Source of the DNA: Strobilurus pachycystidiatus | Taxonomy: Eukaryota > Basidiomycota > Agaricomycetes > Agaricales > Physalacriaceae | Reading direction: 5' to 3' | Length of the DNA: 64,000 nucleotides | Assembly: GCA_019915135.1 (NCBI GenBank) | Contig: JAHLMK010000029.1 | Coordinates: forward strand, 1-64,000 | Shown here: positions 57,123 to 64,000 of the stretch, piece after piece | Position numbering within the stretch: position 1 is the stretch's first letter | How the letters are laid out: each line of letters opens with the position of its first letter | Notes under the pieces: generated by a model | Database searches by the model: none | The model's input: the letters and a program-made list of their open reading frames with translations, nothing else | What the model was told of the DNA's origin: nothing | Position numbers and translations under genes: made by a program

Positions 57123-60100
57123 CTAATCTGAGGTATCTGTCTGTAAGAGCTTTAGCCTTGCTTCAAGTATTTCTGCATCCACATATTTTCTCAGATGACG
57201 GTATGTGAGTGCAAGATTGGCCATTGCCTCAAGCGTGTCTGGGTGACGCTCCCCCAGAATCTCCTTGCGTGCTTCAAACACCTCTCTCTCAAAGACCTCT
57301 GCCCCTGTATATCTCCCTTGATGACGATATGTACTTGCAAGATTGGCCATTACAAGAAGCGTGTCTGGATGACGCACTCCCAGAATCACCTTGCGTGCTT
57401 CAAGCACCTCTCTCTCAAGTACCTCTGCCTCTGCATATTTCCCTTGATTATGATATATAGATGCAAGATTGGCCATTACAATAAGCGTATTGGGGTGATT
57501 CTCTCCCAGAATCACTTTGCTTACTTCAAGCACCTCTTTGTCAAGTATCTCTGCCTCTGCATATCTCCTTTGATGACAATATGTCACTGCAAGATTGGAT
57601 ATTGCAGTAAGAGTCTCTGGATGACGCTCCCCTAAAATCAACCTGTGTGCTTCAAGCACCTCTCTCCCAAGTATCTCTGTCTCTGCATATTTCCCTTGAT
57701 AATGATATGTCACTGCAAGATTGGCCATTGCAGTCAGCGTTTCTGAATGATGCTCTCCCAGAATCACCTTGCGTGCTTCAAGCACCTCTCTCCCAAGTAC
57801 CTCTGCCTTTGCATATTTTCCTTGATGATAATACGTAGTTGCAAGATAACCTTTTGCAGTAAGCGTTTTTAGGTTGTCTTTTCCCAGAACCTTTATTTGA
57901 ACATCTACCATCCGTCGTCGTAGTGATTCCTCTGCAGCCCATTTTCCGGCATCTGTATAAAGCAATGCTAAGGCTTCACATATATATATCAAACTGATAT
58001 TGTCCTCCCAACTATGTGTGGCATGTGGAAGAATATATCTTCGAAGAGCATATGAAGTAGATAAGTCATCCCAAGGCATACCACGACTCAGTACAATAAG
58101 TGCTGTCTGTTTCACTTCCAAATGAGGAAGGGTTATAGTATATGACACACATTCATGAATGACAGGATGAAATGAAAGTAGTTCACTTTCAGTTGCATAT
58201 GTAATAAGAGAAAGCCTAATGATTTCATCAACTGCTTCATCAACAGAGCATAGAGCAAATTTCTTTAAAAGGTCCTTCACAATTGATGAGACTGCTTCAT
58301 CACCCAAAAGTTCAAACTCAGAAGAATTCTCTGCAGCATTGTGGAGCATGGCAATGGGAATATCAGCATAGAGATAGAAAGAGCACAACTGCATAATGAG
58401 CTTTGCATCATCAGAAAGATGCTCAAAGCTAAGAAGAAATGCACCAAGAACACTCCCTGAATAGCTGTCAATACTTTGTCTTGCTTTAGAGGCAAGAAGC
58501 TCCTTGCGACGGTTTTCAAAACGCTTAGAATAGCTTGAGATAGAGCACATGGTGTTGGAAGCAATATAGCCACCAGCTATGGCAATTGGCAAGGCATGAC
58601 ATGCAAAAGCATCAACAATGCTTGTGGCAGCTGCATAATCATTGACATTGGCTTTGGCACGTGAAAGTAGCATAGTAACAGCAGCATCATGCTCAAGGTC
58701 ATACACGGAAATATCACAATCTTTTGATGCATGTACATGAACATCAGCATTGCGACTTGTGATAATCACATTGCCATGATTGGAAGAGGGAAGAAAGGGT
58801 GATAAATCAAGTGCAGGATCATCTGCATTGTCAAAGATGACAAGCCAATTGTCTGGAGTGTTATTCAAATAGCTGCAAAGAGATTGTTCACGTTTCTCTG
58901 TAACAATCTTGTCCTGCTGTGCAAGTTTTTCACTTGAGCTAGCATTGACAAAGATAACATCAGAGAAGCTATGGAAGCACAATTAGCTGTAAATCATTGA
59001 ATGGAAAAAAAAGTATACATACCTTGCTTGATTCTCTTTTACAAATTTGGTCACTATTTGTGTCTTTCCCGTGCCACCTTTTGCCACCAGTGTTGTCACA
59101 TGCCTCTTCTTCTCAACTGGCTCCACTAATGCTTCCCTCATCCTTTCAATAATGACCTCATCAACAAGATCATCCAATATCCAGGATTGACCTGGTGACG
59201 CAAACATCTCTAAGGTCTGATCTGCGCCACATAACAACATGCAAAGCTCCAGAGAGCGTGGAAGACATGCAACAAGATTCCTGTCCATGATGTTGGTAAC
59301 AATGAGCAGAAGCCCCGGCCTTGAACAAATAGCAGAGCAGGCAGGCCCAAGTTCAGCTGCACCACTGAACAGCTTGAGATCTGCCTCAAGCCGCTCCTTG
59401 GAGCTTGCATTCACATAGTGAACACCCGAGAAGCTATAACAAAAAATGAGATTTTGAGCATGCCAAAGAACATACTGCTTACCGCATTCCAGAATCCTGG
59501 ACAAACATATTAAGAATAGACTCCATACGGGATGAGGACGCCTCTCCTCCAATGAGCGCCACCACACGCGAGGAAAAGATGGCCGTAAGCTGCAGAAGCA
59601 TGTCATCTCGCCCCTCAAAGTACTCTGAGGGAGATGGGCATGGAAGGACACCAAGCGGTCGAGTAGTGTGACAAGGAATGACTGCTGTACTAATCCATGC
59701 ATGTATGTCGCGGATCATCTTGGTCTGCTCATCCTGTGCCCCATCAATCTTGACAAGTACCTTCCGATTATGTGCAATGTCAATGCGCGCATACACAGTT
59801 TGGTCACTCTGGCCTCAAGATCAACTCATGTGCAAAGCAAACCCGGTACGTGCTTACCTGGAGGACATACAATGCCTTCCACAACTTGTTTGCAAGTTCC
59901 TCACCTCTCTGCTTGAGGTCATCACGATCCAAGCCGACGGCAATGAAGTTCCTGTCTTTGAATTTGCTCCAGGCAAGAAAGATCTCCACGAGTGTGTCCT
60001 CAAGCGGCCTGAATGCGGCGAACGTGTCGGATGGGAGGTCCTGGATCTGGGCCTCATTTGCAAACACTGCCATGAATGTGGAAAGCGTCCCGAGTGCCGT

Positions 60101-60715
60101 CATCAAACGCGCCCACAACTCCCGGCACTGGTCATATTCCTGTCATACGGATGAACAGACAAGAATGCGAAGAACTAACGAGACACATACATCGACAACC
60201 TTCATGAGATGCGCAACAAGGCCGGCCACGGCCTTGATGACAGGGAGATTCTCGGCAATTTCAGCCACCTCCTTGAGGATCTTCATGCAGACGAAGGCAT
60301 TGTCGACGTTAATGACCCCACTGGTAGCCTTCGCCAGCTTCTGGAGCAGTGATTCGGCCTTGCCCGACATCGGCGGTGGTACAGCGGGAGGCAGAGGAAT
60401 CGGAGACGACGTGCTGTCGGTGTGGGAACCAGATGAGCGGTCTGACCGGCGCCATTTCGTCATTGGAATCGAGAGGAATGATTTTGCTGGACTAATGTCA
60501 AACCAACTGCTGGCAAATTCATTGGAGGACGCACTTTTCTTGTCTCGCTTCCCTTCTGTCTGCTTGGGAGGGGTGACGATGGCTATCTCGTCACCCGCGG
60601 GGCGGTCGGAGGGCGCTGCGGGAGGAGCGGGGCTATCCTGTCGACTCCGCGTGAGCCGATTCAACGAAAAGCGAGCGCGCCCACCGCGCTTGCTTTCAGC
60701 GGCATTCGTATCCAT
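57123..60715 (-). CDS. NLR4: STAND protein with tandem NB domains and short linker
   Basis: Exons 60715..60535, 60486..60191, 60139..59858, 59808..59483, 59433..59023, 58968..57123 give about 1113 aa. Architecture as NLR1, but the Pro/Ser/Thr-rich linker is 126 residues shorter than in NLR2 and NLR3, leaving the basic start almost directly joined to the helical domain. The second NB domain is intact (GGTGKT, WLVIFDNADD, VIITSRN) and the first is degenerate. Six TPR units, as in NLR1. It converges with K4. No internal stop. Confidence 0.83.
57126..57887 (-). repeat. TPR-coding 126-bp repeat array of NLR4 (6 units)
   Basis: Five 42-codon units plus the 44-codon cap; the last exon has exactly the length of that in NLR1 (1846 nt), although the unit sequences differ. 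Confidence 0.9.
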
Positions 60716-61141
60716 GGTTGTGCTGTGGTCGTCTGTCAATCGTTACGGTCGTGTCACATTGATCTCTGATCTCCTCCCACACTCAGTTACCTCCCACACA
60801 CTCAGTTACCATCACTGCGCGGTACCTGCCTTCCAATCTTGGATGCGACATCGAGGATGTAAGATGCGTAAGACAGGTGAGAAAAATGACTCCGAGGAGG
60901 CCCGGGCTTGAGTGCTCAAACGCGCGACGAGCGATCCAAATGCAGCAGATATCCATCGTTGCACGGTAATGACAGAATCCGGGTCGTATCACATAAACAG
61001 TGTACAATCGATATAGCATGAGCGTAAAATCTAGCAAGATGCAGTCAGTAATGTCTTTACATACAAGCCAACAAGACTAGCCTACACTTGTACGGCCTTT
61101 AGTCACCCCGAAGATCTTCACCCAGTAGCAATGAACAGTCC

Positions 61142-61312
61142 ATGTTGCCTTATTTGGGCGATGAAGGCGAGTTTGTGGCGATGCTCGAGCGGCGTTGGGA
61201 GGCGGATTTTCCGATGAGTGAGTTCCGGTTTGTCGTCAATTCCTGGGGCCCGAGGTTACGCACTGAGAGAGGTTCAACCTTCACGGCTATCAGAATCGCC
61301 TCAATATTTTGA
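61142..61312 (+). pseudogene. Short ORF, possible C-terminal gene relic
   Basis: 56 codons with protein-like composition (for example GEFVAMLERRWEADFPMSEF). The frame opens after a stop at 61100 and ends at 61310. No partner exons seen. The rest of 60716-61787 shows no gene. Confidence 0.2.
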
Positions 61313-61787
61313 AGGAGAAGGGAATGAAGATTGCGATGGTATGATGGAGATGATCATACTAGTCTCCCCCGTCAGACATAACATACACGGGTCGGATCGT
61401 TGTTTTTTGGATTGGAAGCATAAGAGAAAATTTTTTGTATACGACGAATGTATGAGACGATCCAAAGGGTTCGATAGTCTCTTCACAATGACCGCTTAAC
61501 GGTGACATGCGTCTTGACTCGAGCTAACTCGTTCGTCCAACGTCGGCGGCCATGATATCGTTGTTTTCCAAGAGTGGTACGACACATACTCAGGCTGGAT
61601 ATGACTGTCTAAACTCCATCTCCTCTGGAATTCGGAGCGCCCGTAGACGCTTGCTGAAACAGTAGGTCGGCTACAAGAGGGGAAGTGGAAGACCGGCAAC
61701 ACATGGAGGTATGACGTTTTTTATTTTACGTCCACTCGCGGAGCCCCTGTTCTGCTTCTTCGCCTCGACTCCCTTCCTCTCCCCATC

Positions 61788-63029
61788 ATGCTGCTGGACT
61801 ACTACCTCCCACCGTTAAACCCAGATACCCGTCGTCCCGTGACCGTCTGCTCTTTCCTGGACACCTACTTGCCCGCGTCACTATGTGTTTACTTGACCGC
61901 CTGGATAGCAGTACATGCGTACCCGCGCGTGCTTAGAGTGGTGCTCCTGCCAGTGACGCTGAGTCTGCTGTATCGTCTCTCCACCACACTGGATCTGACG
62001 CGATGGGGGGAGTCTGGCGACCCGAAGTATAATTGGGCGAACCAAGGGTTGTTGGTATGTTCTTTTCTTCGTTCTTCGGTTCAGATGGGTTGATGACGCG
62101 TCGCCCGCCAGCTACAAACCACGTTCCAAGGCCTCATGGTTCTGACATGGACGTTCGGTCCATCTCCGAAGCCCAAGACGCCAACCGAACGCGTTAACGT
62201 CCTGGATCTCATGCTTTCCTTCCGCGGACTCGACTGGACATACTCGACTACCGCTCGGACATACGTCCCACCCGAATGGCGTCCTACCTCCTCCCGGACA
62301 AAGTTCGCATTGACGACCCTCGCGTCACTCATCATGCACGCGACGCTCGGCGATGTCCTACATTTCTACATCCAGTCCTATCCCCAGCTGCAACACGGCT
62401 CGACGATGCAAAACCACGCGCTGCCAACATTGTTCAGCACGTGCATGACCGTCCTCGCAGGCATCGTCGTCTACTGCATCATCCAACTCGCCTACGACTT
62501 TAGCACGCTCGTCGGCGTCGTCCTTCTCCGACAGGACCCCGCGTCCTGCCCGCCGGTCTTCGACGCGCCGTGGCGTTCGACGTCGCTCACCGCGCTCTGG
62601 GGGAAGCGGTGGCACCAGGTGTTCAAATACTACTTCGTCTCCATCGGAGCCGGGATTCCACAGACTCTCCTCGAGAATGTCGGTGCTCCCAAGTTCGTCG
62701 TGAAGATCATACGCATCATGGGTCCCTTCACCGTCTCGGGCGTGCTGCACTTTCTCGGCGGCTGGGGCATGGGACACGGCGCGCATTGGGCGGCGTTGGG
62801 TGGGTTCTTCGTGATGAACGGCGTGGGGCTGCTTATCGAGGGATGGTGGAGGGATCTTACGGGTACGCGGGTACGCGGGGTTGCGGGGTACGTATGGACG
62901 TTCTCCTGGGTGTTGTTCTGGGGTAATTATCTGGTGGATGAGTGGACGAGGATCGGATTGATAGACTCGGGGTTCTATGCGGATGGGTGGAGGCCTGCGG
63001 AGCTGTTGGGTATAAACCGGTTAATGTAA
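61788..63029 (+). CDS. Wax-synthase-like membrane-bound O-acyltransferase
   Basis: Exons 61788..62054 and 62112..63029 (phase-0 intron, gtatgt...ccag) give about 394 aa. Seven or more hydrophobic segments span the protein (for example around residues 30-65, 145-165, 190-215 and 285-330). The segment SLTALWGKRWHQVFKYYF (about 244-261) matches the wax-synthase/MBOAT_2 signature, and a later HFLGGWGMGHGAHWAALGG carries candidate catalytic histidines. Such enzymes sit in the ER membrane and transfer acyl chains to alcohols. In fungi, relatives also acetylate secondary metabolites. The substrate cannot be told, and no biosynthetic cluster is visible around it. Confidence 0.85.
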
Positions 63030-63860
63030 GGCTTGTAGCATCAAGCAAGCTCTCCTTTTCAACCGTAATGATGCAGGACAGCCCTTTTCTCGAGATAGTA
63101 ATCTCAGAATTTTCATGACAGCCGTGTCCTCCCATACGTACTCGCCAGCACTCGGACAATATTGAGCATACTCAACAGACGACGCGATGGGCGACGATCC
63201 CTACCGGAACTCGGGAGGAAGCTATAGTGGTACGGGTTCCAGTGACCAAGCGCGACAGCGTCCTGCTGGATGACGACCAGTGCGACTCCGCGGCATGAAC
63301 GCGCATGAACACCGAGCCTGACAACAATGGTGTTCCCGCAGCCTCTACTGACAGCAAATTGGCGACCGAATGCGCAGAGCTGGGCCTTGCCTAATTGACC
63401 AAGTTGGTGTCCTCGGCCTGGAGGGAGATCTGAATAGAATGGCATGGTGAGGCGGATACACGGGATCGTGCAACATGTGATGACACTGCAATCTAGCATA
63501 CCATTGCACATCAGATTGGCAAAACACACTCAAGAGAAGCCATCCAGTTGAAGCCAGTATCAGTTTGTGCATTGCTCATTGAGAAAAAGACTTGGCCGGT
63601 CATTGCGCCTCTTTGCGCCACGGTCACATCAAATCACATCAGGGAAACGGGGGCTTCCCAATTAGCAACGTGTCCCGGGTTTCTTGACCTGGAAGGGGAA
63701 TTGTTGAATAGTTTAATTTGGTTTGCCTGCTTCGACACAGTCATAAGCAAAAGGCTTCAAAAAGTGATAAGTTGAAGAAGCGTGCCAAAACACGCTACCA
63801 CAAAACCACGGGGCATGACGTATCGCGATGCTCGTTTCTTTCTCTTTGATCCAAACAATC
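63030..63860. other. Intergenic, no gene seen
   Basis: ORFs of up to 138 codons on the minus strand lack recognisable domains or splice context. It should contain the promoter of the BTB gene. Confidence 0.45.
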
Positions 63861-64000
63861 ATGATGGTCGCTTCCCAAGCATCCCTAGCTCGCACGGGAA
63901 CCAGCGTCTATACCCCTGATGCGAATTTCTGGCTTGACGATGGAAACATCATCCTGGTCTCTGCCTCGCCAGAAAAGACGGGCTATCGGGTTCACCGCAG
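63861..64000 (+). CDS. BTB/POZ-domain protein, N-terminal fragment (cut by window end)
   Basis: Open from ATG at 63861 (or 63864) to the window end, 46 codons. The sequence YTPDANFWLDDGNIILVSA followed by GYRVHR matches the start of the BTB domain common in Agaricomycete proteins (pattern FW..DGNIVL ... F.VHR). The BTB fold mediates dimerisation and often Cullin-3 binding. Introns and the C-terminus are outside the window. Confidence 0.7.
   Translation, partial: MMVASQASLARTGTSVYTPDANFWLDDGNIILVSASPEKTGYRVHR

Noticed and set aside
63113..63529. 138-codon minus-strand ORF as a gene
   Set aside because: No recognisable domain, no splice context, and it overlaps the probable 3' region of the wax-synthase-like gene.

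Overview
The window looks like nuclear DNA of a mushroom-forming basidiomycete (Agaricomycetes). The genes are cut by many 47-62 nt GT-AG introns. The families are typical of that group: STAND/NLR proteins with kinesin-light-chain-type TPRs, a tandem pair of DUF6533-like membrane proteins, an F-box protein with an N-terminal coiled coil, a wax-synthase-like acyltransferase and the start of a BTB protein. There are no bacterial operons and no rRNA genes. I found no convincing tRNA.

The window is built around four copies of one module in which an NLR gene and a serine/threonine kinase gene (or its remains) converge tail to tail. Module 1 (1-6.8 kb) has NLR1 (+) facing an apparently intact kinase K1 (-). 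Modules 2, 3 and 4 (24-31, 41.9-49.5 and 53.4-60.7 kb) are inverted relative to module 1 and tandem to each other, with the kinase on + and the NLR on -. Spliced reading frames reconstructed by eye give NLRs of about 1244, 1323, 1575 and 1113 aa. All four are open from the same start motif to the same C-terminus. Kinases K2, K3 and K4 are broken. Each NLR has a Pro/Ser-rich leader, a helical domain, a degenerate nucleotide-binding (NB) half-domain, a second NB domain with a good P-loop, and 6, 8, 14 or 6 TPR units of exactly 42 residues.

Between modules 1 and 2 lie a poorly coding repeat-rich stretch (6.8-9.8 kb), four nearly identical 1229-bp tandem repeats (9.8-14.7 kb), a 1.3-kb hAT-like element with an 8-bp target duplication (15.0-16.4 kb), two DUF6533-like paralogues with matching 14-exon models (16.5-20.3 kb) and an F-box gene (20.6-22.7 kb). 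Downstream of module 4 are a wax-synthase-like gene (61.8-63.0 kb) and a BTB gene cut by the window end.

Spacers between modules 2, 3 and 4 hold duplicated, mostly decayed coding-like blocks that I do not recognise. They have been hit repeatedly by transposons: a full-length Copia element with apparently identical LTRs (34.1-39.5 kb), a poly(A) retro-insert carrying a nested solo LTR (40.3-41.9 kb), another solo LTR (43.0-44.1 kb), a short gag-only LTR element inside K4 (53.7-55.4 kb) and an AT-rich MITE (56.1-56.5 kb). Several insertions have an uninterrupted paralogous site in this same window, so the module duplications came first.

Working interpretation (inference): this is a fast-evolving NLR cluster, with copy number, TPR number and linker length all varying. 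It was originally paired with a kinase that may have acted in the same response and of which one copy still looks functional.
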